The position numbers and the translations under genes are program-made. From positions 1-64,000 of the forward strand of contig JBLIMK010000005.1 in assembly GCA_047638715.1 (NCBI GenBank): a DNA stretch of 64,000 nucleotides, given 5' to 3'. The notes under the pieces are model-generated. The model ran no database searches. It had not been told where the DNA came from and saw only the letters and a list, made by a program, of their open reading frames with translations. The stretch is from SHLQ01 sp047638715. GTDB lineage: Bacteria > Actinomycetota > Acidimicrobiia > Acidimicrobiales > SHLQ01. Below, in pieces: positions 43,468 through 53,683 of the stretch (its first letter is position 1; every line of letters begins with the position of its first letter).

Positions 43468-44850
43468 GTGGGCGATATAGATGCAATCTTCAAGGCCTAC
43501 GACGTGCGCGGCCTCGCACCAGAACAGCTCGACGAAGCGCTGAGTCGAAACATCGGTGCAGCGTTTGGGAAGTTCATGGTCGAAACCGAGGGGGCTGACA
43601 CGATTGTTGTCGGCCACGATATGCGTCCGACCGGCCCAGACTTCGCAGCTGCCTTCTCTCATGGAGCGATGACCCAGGGCGTCGACGTGGTCGACATCGG
43701 ATTGATCTCGACCGACATGTTGTACTTCGCGTCGGGTTCGATGGATGTGCCGGGCGCCGTCTTCACGGCATCGCACAATCCAGCCGAGTACAACGGCATC
43801 AAGATGTGCGGGAAAGGCGCAGCCCCGCTCGGAAGTGACACCGGCCTCGTCGACGTCAAAGAAATGGCGCGAACGCTCCTCCCTTCGGCCCACACGACCG
43901 GAGCGCACTCGGCTCGAAGCGTGCTTGGAGACTTCGTCCAACACGTCCTGTCCTTCATCGATGTCGATGCGCTGGCGCCGCTGAAGATCGTGGCGGACAC
44001 GGCGAATGGCATGGGTGGATTGGTGGTTCCCGCGGTCTTTAAACACCTTCCGTTTGAGCTCGAGGTTATGTACGAGGAGCTCGATGGCACGTTCCCGAAT
44101 CATCCAGCCGATCCGCTGAATGAGGAGAACCTGGTCGATCTCAAGTCGCGAGTTCTCGAGGTCGGTGCCGACATCGGACTCGCATTCGATGGCGATGCCG
44201 ATCGGGTGTTTTTGGTCGATGCAGCAGCGGAAGGAGTCTCGGGTTCTTTGACGACAGCGTTGGTGGCGGAGCGGGTTCTCGAGCGCGAACCTGGCGCCAC
44301 GATCCTGTACAACCTCATCTGTTCAAAGGTGGTGCCCGAACTCATCGCGGAAAAAGGCGGCATCGCGGTCAGAACGCGAGTCGGACACAGCTTCATCAAG
44401 GCACAAATGAAGGAGACCGGCGCGGCGTTCGGCGGGGAGCACTCCGGGCACTACTACTTCCGAGAGAACTATCGAGCGGACTCGGGTTTGATCACTGCAG
44501 TGGTGGTCCTCGCGTCGATGTGTGCTGCTGGTAAGCCCTTGCACGAGCTGGTCGAGCCACTCCGGCGCTATCGGGCATCGGGCGAGATCAACACGAGCGT
44601 CGACGACAGCAGCGCGGTGATCGAGCGGGTAGCCAACGCCTACGCCGACGCTTCCCAGGACCGATTCGATGGACTGACGGTCGACGTTGGCGACTGGTGG
44701 TTCAACATTCGCGCATCGAACACCGAGCCCTTGCTAAGACTAAACCTCGAGGCACGAACGACGAGCGAGGTCGATCGGCGAGTCGCTGAGGTTCGCAACA
44801 TCATGCTGGGCACACCTGATCGTGCTCCGCAGTCGGGTCATGGCCGGTAA
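43468..44850 (+). CDS. manB: Phosphomannomutase/phosphoglucomutase
   Basis: A 460-residue alpha-D-phosphohexomutase that interconverts mannose-6-phosphate and mannose-1-phosphate. GTG start after an AAGGG site. Motifs: FKAYDVRG at the N-terminus, the phosphoserine loop TASHNPAEYNG (S102), the metal loop FDGDADRVF (about 244-252), GGEHSGHYYF for sugar binding, and RASNTEPLLRLN for phosphate binding. With manA downstream it supplies mannose-1-phosphate for GDP-mannose; the pyrophosphorylase is not in the window. Confidence 0.94.
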   Translation: MGDIDAIFKAYDVRGLAPEQLDEALSRNIGAAFGKFMVETEGADTIVVGHDMRPTGPDFAAAFSHGAMTQGVDVVDIGLISTDMLYFASGSMDVPGAVFTASHNPAEYNGIKMCGKGAAPLGSDTGLVDVKEMARTLLPSAHTTGAHSARSVLGDFVQHVLSFIDVDALAPLKIVADTANGMGGLVVPAVFKHLPFELEVMYEELDGTFPNHPADPLNEENLVDLKSRVLEVGADIGLAFDGDADRVFLVDAAAEGVSGSLTTALVAERVLEREPGATILYNLICSKVVPELIAEKGGIAVRTRVGHSFIKAQMKETGAAFGGEHSGHYYFRENYRADSGLITAVVVLASMCAAGKPLHELVEPLRRYRASGEINTSVDDSSAVIERVANAYADASQDRFDGLTVDVGDWWFNIRASNTEPLLRLNLEARTTSEVDRRVAEVRNIMLGTPDRAPQSGHGR

Positions 44851-44860
44851 CGTTGGCCCC

Positions 44861-45097
44861 ATGGCACTCGCATCGCAACTGCTCGAAATACTCGCGTGTC
44901 CGAGCGACAAGGGACCCCTGTTGTACTTCGAAGCCGAGGGCGCGCTCTACAATCCGCGCCTCAAGTTGCGATACTCGATCGTGGACGACATTCCAATCAT
45001 GCTGATCGACAAGGCCGAGACGCTCGACGATGCCGAGCACGATCGTTTGACGACGTTGGCCTCAGAAACGGGTATTGCCCTTACCTTCGACGCCTGA
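44861..45097 (+). CDS. Trm112 family protein
   Basis: A 78-residue protein; the ATG at 44861 gives MALASQLLEILACPSDKGPL. Trm112/YcaR proteins have a small zinc-ribbon-like fold and activate methyltransferases. Here ACPSDKG keeps one cysteine of the first pair and the second pair is absent, as in many bacterial members; the core LRYSIVDDIPIMLIDKAE is well conserved. It lies ten bases after manB and 16 before manA, a common actinobacterial order. Confidence 0.88.
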   Translation: MALASQLLEILACPSDKGPLLYFEAEGALYNPRLKLRYSIVDDIPIMLIDKAETLDDAEHDRLTTLASETGIALTFDA

Positions 45098-45113
45098 AGG
45101 CCGGAGCTTTCAC

Positions 45114-46265
45114 ATGGAACGCCTTGTCGGTGTCATCAAGAACTACGCGTGGGGATCGACCACACATCTTGCGAATCTCCGCGGGAAGGCGTCGTCGGCG
45201 CGCCCTGAATCCGAGCTCTGGCTCGGCGCACATCCGGCTACGACCGCGATCTTGCCCGAAAGCGACAACATCGGCCTTCTGCAAGCGATCGACGATGACC
45301 CAGAGGTCGAGCTGGGTGTCGATATCGCCGACCGTTTCGGGAAAAGTCTTCCGTACCTTCTCAAGCTCCTCGCTGCTGGTTCGCCCCTCAGCATTCAGGT
45401 GCATCCGTCGAGCGAACAGGCGGTTGTTGGGTTCGAACGTGAGAACGCGGCAGGCGTTTCGTTGACGTCGGCGTCGCGATCGTTTCGCGACGCCAATCAC
45501 AAGCCCGAACTGATCGTGGCGTTGACCCCGTTCGAGGCGCTTGTCGGATTCCGTGAGGACGATGAACTCTGCGCGTTCATCGACGACCTTTCGCGGCCGC
45601 AACTGAATCGCCTCCGTGAGGCTGTCCAACGCAGCGGTGCGCTCGGAGGACTCCAGTTCATCATGGCGAGTGATGCGGAGGAGATTGAGTCCACCATTGC
45701 TTCGCTGACCGATGTCAGGAGTATCGCCCGCCCCGATGACGCGGCGCTGATTCGGCGCTTGGCCGTTTCCCACGCCGGTGATCGAGGCGTACTTGCAGCG
45801 ATCTTGTTGAATCGTCTCGTTCTGCAGCCTGGGCAAGGGGTCTATCTAGGTCCGGGTGTCCTGCACGCCTATGTGCACGGATTTGGTGTCGAGATCATGG
45901 CGAACTGCGACAATGTTCTTCGCTGTGGGTTGACTGAAAAGCCGATCGACGTCGACGCACTATTGGCGATTGTTGACCCCGACGGGCGGTTGCCCAGCAT
46001 CTTCGATCCGGCGATCGGCGACGTTACCGAGTACGTGGTTCCCGCTCCCGAGTTCTGCTTGATCAGGTTGCACAACGTCGACGGCTGGATGCACGAACCG
46101 AGCGGACCGGAAATCCTCGTGGGCGTGGAGGGCACGACGACCGTGCGCAGCGGTGACCGTCGGTACGAGATCGCACCCGGCGACGCACTATGGATTCGAC
46201 CTTCTGACGGCTCCTATGAGGTGTCGGGCGAAGCGTTGTCATTCGTTGCCACAGTCGGGTCCTGA
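45114..46265 (+). CDS. manA: Mannose-6-phosphate isomerase, class I
   Basis: A 383-residue cupin metalloenzyme that converts fructose-6-phosphate to mannose-6-phosphate. The ATG at 45114 gives MERLVGVIKNYAWGS. Zinc-site segments are IQVHPSSEQAV (Q, H), NHKPELIVAL (E) and GPGVLHAYVHGFGVEIMANC (H), followed by the catalytic arginine segment NVLRCGLTEK. Length is normal for type I enzymes. It supplies manB, its near neighbour, and links central metabolism to mannose-containing glycans. Confidence 0.94.
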   Translation: MERLVGVIKNYAWGSTTHLANLRGKASSARPESELWLGAHPATTAILPESDNIGLLQAIDDDPEVELGVDIADRFGKSLPYLLKLLAAGSPLSIQVHPSSEQAVVGFERENAAGVSLTSASRSFRDANHKPELIVALTPFEALVGFREDDELCAFIDDLSRPQLNRLREAVQRSGALGGLQFIMASDAEEIESTIASLTDVRSIARPDDAALIRRLAVSHAGDRGVLAAILLNRLVLQPGQGVYLGPGVLHAYVHGFGVEIMANCDNVLRCGLTEKPIDVDALLAIVDPDGRLPSIFDPAIGDVTEYVVPAPEFCLIRLHNVDGWMHEPSGPEILVGVEGTTTVRSGDRRYEIAPGDALWIRPSDGSYEVSGEALSFVATVGS

Positions 46266-46283
46266 CTCGCTCTACACTGGCGG

Positions 46284-46323
46284 CGGCTGAACAGACGTTT
46301 TCGAGGCCAGTTGGCCCCAGCCG
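46284..46323 (+). promoter_or_regulatory. Stem-loop in the leader of ahcY (candidate)
   Basis: An outer stem CGGCTG (46284-46289) pairs with CAGCCG (46318-46323) and encloses an inner stem GGCCA (46305-46309) with TGGCC (46312-46316). It lies in the 99-base gap before ahcY, 42 bases ahead of its start. It does not match the SAH riboswitch consensus I know. It may be a leader structure or chance. Confidence 0.25.
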
Positions 46324-46364
46324 TCTCGAACAGTATTTGACGCGCGTGCGCTTAGGAGCCACTG

Positions 46365-47813
<1,449 letters not shown>

Positions 47814-47826
47814 TCCCGGCGTGAGT

Positions 47827-47860
47827 CACCCTCCGTGGGCGTCACGGAGGGTGGTTTGGT
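47827..47860 (+). terminator. Rho-independent-like terminator after ahcY
   Basis: A perfect 11-base-pair stem, CACCCTCCGTG (47827-47837) with CACGGAGGGTG (47843-47853), has a five-base loop and is followed by GTTTGGT. It begins 13 bases after the ahcY stop. The T-tract is short, but the stem is the strongest in the window. Confidence 0.85.
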
Positions 47861-47969
47861 GTGACCGGCGCCGCAGGCTTTGTTCCGGCCGCCGCGCGAG
47901 CAGCTTTCGAAATCGTGACGTTCTATTGCGAACCCAATGATGTCAGTGGCCGTCCGTATGGTGTCGGCA

Positions 47970-48563
47970 ATGTGGCTGTTCGAGAGTTTATGCGTGGTCT
48001 GTCACGCGCCCGCCAACGGTGTTTGCGACATCTGTGTCGACCGTCTGCTTGCGCCAGCGGTGCCGCCGTTGCTCGGAATCGAGCAGTCGACGGTGCTCTG
48101 CCGATACGAGGGGACCGGAGCAGAGCTCGTGACCGCGGTGAAGTTTCGTAACCGCCGATACGTCCTGACCCCGTTGGTCGATGCGTTGGTCCCGTCGCTC
48201 AACCGGGAATACGACACAATCGTTTCGGTGCCAGGAAACGTGGCCCGTGTGCGCGAACGCGGCTTCGATCTCCCGGCGCTCATCGCCAAGCGCATCTCTC
48301 GTCGGCTCGGCGTGCCGATCTCGACGCCGTTGTCGCGTGTCGATGACGGCTCGCAGCTCGGCCGTGGACGAGTCCAACGTCAGGGGGTTGAGTTCCGTGC
48401 GCTCAGCCGTGTTCCCGAACGCGTCTTACTCGTCGACGACGTGATCACGACGGGCGCCACGGCCGTCGCGTGTGCGATAACCCTGGGTCTTGCCGGAGCC
48501 CGTTCGACGTCGTTCGTCGCGCTCGCCGCCACTCCGAGCCCCGATCGGTCGCCCGTGGGCTGA
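47970..48563 (+). CDS. comF: ComF family phosphoribosyltransferase-like protein
   Basis: A 197-residue protein if started at ATG 47970 (MWLFESLCVVCHAP); ATG 47937 would add 11 residues. The N-terminal zinc finger is CVVC...CDIC. The type I phosphoribosyltransferase core has VSVPGNVARVRERGFDLPA and the PRPP loop RVLLVDDVITTGATA (about 155-169). ComF proteins assist DNA uptake or recombination in some bacteria, but many are of unknown role. No other competence gene is near. It ends 99 bases before hpf. Confidence 0.87.
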   Translation: MWLFESLCVVCHAPANGVCDICVDRLLAPAVPPLLGIEQSTVLCRYEGTGAELVTAVKFRNRRYVLTPLVDALVPSLNREYDTIVSVPGNVARVRERGFDLPALIAKRISRRLGVPISTPLSRVDDGSQLGRGRVQRQGVEFRALSRVPERVLLVDDVITTGATAVACAITLGLAGARSTSFVALAATPSPDRSPVG

Positions 48564-48662
48564 GCGCCAGATCGGCTACGTCTGCGAAATCTGGGGTCTG
48601 CGCCTCAAGCCGGAGTGTTGTAGTGTCGAATGTCACAACAGAAGACACAACGGAGGATGCCC

Positions 48663-49223
48663 ATGCAGGTGAACATCAGCTCTCGTCGAACCCATGTGAG
48701 TGATCGGTTGGAAGACTTAACCCGATCGAAGCTCGCGAGGCTCGACAAATATGTTCCTGGTTTGGAGCGAGCTGACGTGCACTTCTGCGAGGAACGAAAT
48801 CCAAGAATTGCAGACAAAGAGATTTGCGAAGTGACGGTGGAAGGCCACGGGCACCACGTTCGTACGAAAGTCACCGCACCCGATCCGTATACCGCGATCG
48901 ACATCGCGATCGAAAAGCTGGAGCATCAGTTTCACAAGTTGAAGACGAAGCTGCACCGCCACGAACACAGCGGCGAGATCTCGATCCGTTTGGACGAGCC
49001 TCTGCCAATCTCGGGCGATAGCCCGGTTCCGATCGATGAGAACGTTTCCAAGATCGTCAAGAAGAAACAATTCGTTATAGAGCCGATGACCGCAGATGAC
49101 GCGGTTCTTCAGATGGAGCTCCTCGGCCACGACTTCTTCTTGTTCACCAATGCTGAGACGAACTTGTCTGCGGTCGTGTATCTCCGTGACGACGGCGATG
49201 TCGGGCTCATCGACGCGGCGTAG
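48663..49223 (+). CDS. hpf: Ribosome hibernation promoting factor, long form
   Basis: A 186-residue protein that dimerises and silences 70S ribosomes in slow growth. GGAGG at 48652-48656 lies six bases before ATG 48663 and abuts the alternative ATG at 48657, which decides the start. Residues 1 to about 105 are the S30AE/YfiA domain (MQVNISSRRTHVSDRLEDLT; FHKLKTKLHRH), and residues about 125-186 the C-terminal dimer domain (FVIEPMTADDAVLQMELLGH; FLFTNAETN; VVYLRDDGDVGLI). A terminator follows. Confidence 0.93.
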   Translation: MQVNISSRRTHVSDRLEDLTRSKLARLDKYVPGLERADVHFCEERNPRIADKEICEVTVEGHGHHVRTKVTAPDPYTAIDIAIEKLEHQFHKLKTKLHRHEHSGEISIRLDEPLPISGDSPVPIDENVSKIVKKKQFVIEPMTADDAVLQMELLGHDFFLFTNAETNLSAVVYLRDDGDVGLIDAA

Positions 49224-49251
49224 CCTCGTCGCATCTCGATTCTGATTCTGT

Positions 49252-49283
49252 CCGGCTGCTTGCGGCCGGGCAGTTTTGGTTTT
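49252..49283 (+). terminator. Terminator-like hairpin after hpf
   Basis: CCGGC (49252-49256) pairs with GCCGG (49265-49269), optionally extended by flanking bases, and is followed by CAGTTTTGGTTTT with two T-runs. It starts 28 bases after the hpf stop. A second small dyad, CAGTGA-GG-TCACTG (49306-49319), abuts the stop of the convergent kinase gene. Confidence 0.65.
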
Positions 49284-49321
49284 AGCCCTGCCTTGGTGGC
49301 GATGCCAGTGAGGTCACTGTC

Positions 49322-50833
49322 TCATTTGGACCCGTAGTAGTCGCCCGTGCCGTGTTCGACGCCGTTGAGGACTCCGCCAAGTGGACAGACTCCGACCTGC
49401 TCGAGCTGCCTCATGGCGTCTTCTACCTGGCTCGATGTTGTCTCGTTGGCCATCGCAACGAGGATCGTGGCGTCGGCGAGGCGGGCGAGGGTCCGGGTAT
49501 CGGCGACTGGCAGTAGTGGCGGCGAGTCGATGATTACGATGTCGAACTCACTTGATATGTGGCGGATGAATTCGAGCGCTTCGACCGAGCTGAGCAGCTG
49601 TGATGGCGGCGCCGTGGCTCGGCCGGCTTGGAGAACCGCCAGCCGTGGCGTCGCTGAGCGGTGTTCCTTGAAGAGGATTGCGGTCTCGCGTCCTTCGAGC
49701 TGCTCGGCCAAGCCAGGCCCGGGACTGATATCAAAGAAGTCGGCTTGAGTGGGGTTGTGCATGTCTGCGTCAATGAGTAGGACGATGGACCCAGATCGCG
49801 CATAAGCCATTGCAAGGTTGGCAGCTACTGTCGACTTTCCTTCACTCGCGTTTGGACTTGTTATCAACACGGAATGAAGTGTGGTTCCCTTCGTTTTGCT
49901 GAATTCGATACCGAGTTGTAACGAGCGAAAGGCTTCGGTGAATCCTGGTGAGTCACCCTTTGCACCTCGGCCCGAACGTGGTGGCGGAATGGCTGCGAGT
50001 ACGGACGAATCGTCCATGGCTGCACGCAATTGGTCGGCAATTCGAATCGTGTCGTCCAGTGCCTCGAGGGCCAGAGCTAGGCCGGCACCGAACAAGGTGC
50101 CAGCAATCAGGCCGAGCGCGATGTTCAGCGGCCAGTTGGGGGAGAAGGGGCCATCGGGTCGCGTTGCAGCGTTGAGAATGGAGACGGTGCCGCTCTGATT
50201 GAGCTCGATGAGCACGTCGATGTCGTTGAGTTGTTCTCGCAAGCCCGACTCCGCGCTGTCGAGCGCGGCCAGCTGGCTGTCGATAGGTGCGGTGTCGGCA
50301 GCGCTTGCTCGTTGTTGCTCGAGCTCACCACGGTCGGCGGCGATTTCGTCCAGTCGTGTATCGATCACGGCTAGGGAATTTAGATACCGCTCACCAGACG
50401 CCGCACGTCGTTCAGAAACAAATGATTCAGCCCAAATGTTGGCTATTTCGGCTGCCCGGACGGCGCTGTCGTCGACTGCGGTGAAGATGAGCTTGTCCGA
50501 CGACCCGGCAGGTGAGACGTCGGCGGTGATGATGGCGCCGTAGTCTTCTTGGGCCTTGGCGGCCACCCGATCGGATTCGGCGAAGTCGACTTCGTTTTGA
50601 AGATTGCGGTCTCGAACGTTGCTGGCGACATTGCTGTTGTCACCGACGAGGCTGCTCGCTGCGGGCTCGACTCGAACCCGAGCCTCGGCTCGGTAGAGCG
50701 GCGTGCGCAGTGCGGAGAATGCGAACGCTATCGCGAGCGCGACGGCGATCGCCGCGACAATCCAGACGGCCCTCGACCTGAAGATCGATACATAGTCACG
50801 AAGTGACAGAACCCGAATTTCGTTGGTGGCCAT
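49322..50833 (-). CDS. Wzz/BY-kinase fusion, EPS chain-length and tyrosine autokinase
   Basis: A 503-residue membrane protein. Residues about 1-245 form a Wzz-like chain-length domain with two helices (about 25-43 and about 233-255) around a coiled-coil region. Residues about 290-490 form a BY-kinase/ParA-like domain with Walker A in SPNASEGKSTVAANLA, Walker A' VLLIDADMHNP and Walker B IVIIDSPPLLPVAD. The C-terminus ends DYYGSK, so it has only two tyrosines instead of a typical cluster. It controls polymer length and export of exopolysaccharide. It is divergent from the sugar-phosphate transferase gene across a 304-base gap. Confidence 0.9.
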   Translation of the reverse strand: MATNEIRVLSLRDYVSIFRSRAVWIVAAIAVALAIAFAFSALRTPLYRAEARVRVEPAASSLVGDNSNVASNVRDRNLQNEVDFAESDRVAAKAQEDYGAIITADVSPAGSSDKLIFTAVDDSAVRAAEIANIWAESFVSERRAASGERYLNSLAVIDTRLDEIAADRGELEQQRASAADTAPIDSQLAALDSAESGLREQLNDIDVLIELNQSGTVSILNAATRPDGPFSPNWPLNIALGLIAGTLFGAGLALALEALDDTIRIADQLRAAMDDSSVLAAIPPPRSGRGAKGDSPGFTEAFRSLQLGIEFSKTKGTTLHSVLITSPNASEGKSTVAANLAMAYARSGSIVLLIDADMHNPTQADFFDISPGPGLAEQLEGRETAILFKEHRSATPRLAVLQAGRATAPPSQLLSSVEALEFIRHISSEFDIVIIDSPPLLPVADTRTLARLADATILVAMANETTSSQVEDAMRQLEQVGVCPLGGVLNGVEHGTGDYYGSK

Positions 50834-51137
50834 GCCTCTTCCGGTGTCGTCGCCAGCGAGGCCGCACTATAGCCAACGCGTCTCCGGTGTCCCATTCGCC
50901 AGGCGTGGTATCTGACGCAAGGGCATCAGCAGCGCGGCAAATCGCGTGTCTATGTTCGGCCGAAGTGTTCGCTCCACGAAGGTCGAGAGTCGGGTCCTCG
51001 AAGTTGCGACTTACTAATAGTGGAACAAGTAGGTCGCGCCTTGCGCGACATCGCAAAATATGGTAAGTGTTACAGTAGCATTTTGAGTGAGGGCGGCCAC
51101 TCGATGTGAGGCGAAGGCGAAGTTTAGAAGAGGGGCG
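50834..51137. promoter_or_regulatory. Divergent intergenic region with nested inverted repeats
   Basis: No gene is seen in these 304 bases between two divergent EPS genes. The most structured part is 51006-51049: GCGACTTACT (51006-51015) matches AGTAGGTCGC (51029-51038) as an inverted repeat with one mismatch, and GTCGCGC (51033-51039) pairs perfectly with GCGCGAC (51043-51049). An AT-richer tract follows (51052-51085). These look like regulator-binding or attenuation elements. AGAAGAGGGG near 51126-51135 is the ribosome binding site of the plus-strand gene. Confidence 0.5.
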
Positions 51138-52676
51138 ATGAGCGTTCGGCGGAAATGCGGATTATTGGCGGAAATCTTCGTGCGCGTGTTGTCGCGAAGA
51201 GGGTCTCGTTGGCGGCATCCAACGCGTGTCGCCACGGCGCTGGTCGTCGTGTGCACGGTCGGTGGCGTGGCTATTGTTGGCTTGATTGCAGGCCTATTGC
51301 TGTCGGCCCCCATCATCCCCACTGCGGTCGCGATTCTCTCGGTCGCGGCGCTTCTCGGATTCAAGGGCGTCTACCGCACGCGAATGGTTCCCGATGTGTC
51401 GTCGATGTTCTCGCGGCTCCTTACCGCCGTGGCGTTGGGTGTGCTCCTTGGCTTGTCGGTTGCTCGTCTAACTCCAGCTGCCGTCCCGACGATTGGCGAC
51501 GCGATGGGCCTGGTCGTAGGTCTGTGGTTGGGCGCAGTCGTTGGTCTGGCCGTGTCGTCGTCGACGTTGAAATGGTTATGGTCGAATGGCTGGCTCCGTT
51601 CGCGGGCGTTGGCGATCGGCGTGGGCAAGCTCACCTCCGAATTGATTCTCGAGTTGCGCTTGCGTCGCACATACGGTGTCACGGTCGAGGGTGTCGCCTA
51701 CGTCGGCACGACGCCGCCGAGCCGAGGTCATCCCTCGGAGACGCCGCTTGTCGCCGTCGGGGACATTCCCGCGTTCGTGAGCGAGCACGACATCGACCGC
51801 GTGATCATCGGGCCGTCGGCGGGAGACGATCCGACGGTGATCGCTGCAGCGCGGTGGGCCGCAGCACAGGGGTTGCCCGTCTACGTGGTCCCGCGTCTGT
51901 TCGCTATGGGCGTCGGCCTCGATTCACTCACCCCCGATCGCGTGCGCGGTTACCCACTGGTGCGAGTGCAACGCTCGGCGCACCCTCAGATAGCGCTGAA
52001 GTTCAAACGACTCACCGACATCGTTGCATCAGCGGTCGCCATCATCGTTGTTTCGCCGGTCCTGGCCATCGCCGCCATGGCGGTTCGGTTTACGAGCCCT
52101 GGACCAGTGCTGTTCCGACAAGAACGAGTGGGCCATCATGGCCGACTTATCGTCGTCTTGAAGTTTCGATCGATGACCGTGGGAAACGGCGATGCCGAGT
52201 GGACGTCGGAGTCGCGCATCACTCGAGTCGGCGGCTTCCTCAGGCGCTCGTCGGTGGATGAATTGCCGCAGTTGTTCTCGATATTTCGAGGTGACATGAG
52301 CCTCGTTGGGCCAAGACCAGAGCGGACAGCGTTCGTCGAGAAATTCCGTGAGGAATACGCCGAATACGACGAGCGTCATCGCATGCCAGCTGGTCTGACC
52401 GGCCTCGCCCAGGTGGTGGGGTATGTCGGCGATACGTCGATCGAGGAACGCCTGAAATACGACAACCTCTATATCGACCAGTGGAGCTATGGCACCGACA
52501 TGCAACTCATCTTCAAGACCGTCTGGTCGGTAGTGTGCCAGGGTCGGCGGAAGCATGAGAACAATGACCTGACCCGTGTGCTTTCTGAGGGAGCGACGAT
52601 CACGTTGACCGACTCGACGATCGACGTGACCGATAGCGAAGACGATCTGGCCAAACAGGCGCATCGTGCCGGTTGA
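51138..52676 (+). CDS. Polyprenyl-phosphate sugar-1-phosphate transferase (EPS initiating enzyme)
   Basis: A 512-residue membrane protein of the WcaJ/CpsE type. The ATG at 51138 follows a purine-rich site. An N-terminal basic tail is followed by four or five membrane helices (about 32-165) and a Rossmann-like region (about 170-290). The catalytic C-terminal domain starts KRLTDIVASAVAIIVVSPVL and has GPVLFRQERVG, VLKFRSMT, RRSSVDELPQLFSIFRGDMS and GPRPE, the full PglC-like signature. It places the first sugar phosphate on undecaprenyl phosphate. The last 11 bases overlap the start of the broken GT2 gene. Confidence 0.92.
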   Translation: MSVRRKCGLLAEIFVRVLSRRGSRWRHPTRVATALVVVCTVGGVAIVGLIAGLLLSAPIIPTAVAILSVAALLGFKGVYRTRMVPDVSSMFSRLLTAVALGVLLGLSVARLTPAAVPTIGDAMGLVVGLWLGAVVGLAVSSSTLKWLWSNGWLRSRALAIGVGKLTSELILELRLRRTYGVTVEGVAYVGTTPPSRGHPSETPLVAVGDIPAFVSEHDIDRVIIGPSAGDDPTVIAAARWAAAQGLPVYVVPRLFAMGVGLDSLTPDRVRGYPLVRVQRSAHPQIALKFKRLTDIVASAVAIIVVSPVLAIAAMAVRFTSPGPVLFRQERVGHHGRLIVVLKFRSMTVGNGDAEWTSESRITRVGGFLRRSSVDELPQLFSIFRGDMSLVGPRPERTAFVEKFREEYAEYDERHRMPAGLTGLAQVVGYVGDTSIEERLKYDNLYIDQWSYGTDMQLIFKTVWSVVCQGRRKHENNDLTRVLSEGATITLTDSTIDVTDSEDDLAKQAHRAG

Positions 52677-53613
52677 TCCTCTCGGTTTCACTGCGACAGC
52701 AGGAAGGGACAGCTCGCAGCCAACGATCGACCACGTTTCCGACAGTGACACCACTGACCTGCGGGACTCTCGGGCCGACATCGAGCTGATACCTGAGGTT
52801 TCGATTCTCATTGTCCACTATGGGCCCCTTGCTCCGCTGCGTCGCGCACTCGAATCGATTCGTCGACAGAGTGGAGTCCGGTTGGAAACTATCGTGGTCG
52901 ACAACTCTGAGGACGGTGCCGCTGAAGCGATACCTCATTAATTTCCACACGTACGCGTCATTCGCATGCTAGGCAATCCGGGATTTGGACGCACGACGAA
53001 TGTGGCCGCCACGCACGCCAGTGGTTCGTTGCTGCTTGTCCTCAACCCAGACACGGAGCTTCTTGACGAGGATGCGCTGCGGTCGTTTGTCGCAGCGTTT
53101 CACGATGCTCCACCGGACTGCGGTGTGTACTCGCCCATGCTTCGGACGGAGGACGGCGACGACAGGGCATGCGCTAGAAGCCTTCCCACACTGCGAAATG
53201 TCGCTGCCCACTACGGCGTGCCGTTCGTGCGCTCAGACAATGAGTACTCGATTTCTGATCTCCCGCCTTCGGGCCTCGAACGAGTTGGCGCAGTGAACGG
53301 TGCGTTCATGCTGATGAATGCAGCTTTCTACAATCAGCTCGGTGGTTTCGACGAACGTTTCTGGATGTACGCCGAGGACCTTGACCCCTGCGCAAGGGTG
53401 AAAGAAGCGGGAAAGAACGTTTACCTCGACATCGATCAAGAAGTCCGCCACTCGAAGGGCGGCACGACTGGGTCAGTTCGGTCGCCCCGCGTCGCATGGG
53501 CGTTTTGTTGGTCCATGATTCAATACTTCTCGAAGCACGAGAGAGGGATTGGGATTGCGCCAGGGTCTGGAGTCAACCATCCGACCTGCAATACGTCTCC
53601 TCGCTGGTCGTGA
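52666..53613 (+). pseudogene. GT2 glycosyltransferase with one in-frame nonsense codon
   Basis: A GTG at 52666 opens a frame of 91 codons ending in TAA at 52939-52941; the same frame then continues without further stops to 53613. The first part holds VSILIVHYGPLAPLRRAL and IVVDNSEDGAAEAI. Directly after the TAA come VRVIRMLGNPGFGRTTNVAA, the metal-site NPDTEL, NGAFMLMNAAFYNQLGGFDE and RFWMYAEDLD. Together they make an ordinary WbbL-like glycosyltransferase of about 315 residues, so the stop falls inside the nucleotide-binding half. A restart at ATG 52966 would lack that half. Either a recent pseudogene or a sequence error. Confidence 0.85.
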
Positions 53614-53640
53614 GCTGAACATCCTGTGAGAAAGCTCACG
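53609..53640 (+). terminator. Possible hairpin between GT2 pseudogene and secA
   Basis: CGTGAGCT (53609-53616) pairs with AGCTCACG (53633-53640), a perfect eight-base stem with a 16-base loop that overlaps the GT2 stop. No T-tract follows, so termination is doubtful; it could be part of the secA leader. Confidence 0.35.
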
Positions 53641-53683
53641 GTGACACTGGCTCTCAGCTTGACGCGGGTAGCGTGGTGCAGCT

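Noticed and set aside
46266..46364. SAH riboswitch upstream of ahcY
   Set aside because: A stem-loop exists, but the conserved SAH-riboswitch core and pseudoknot could not be found by eye.
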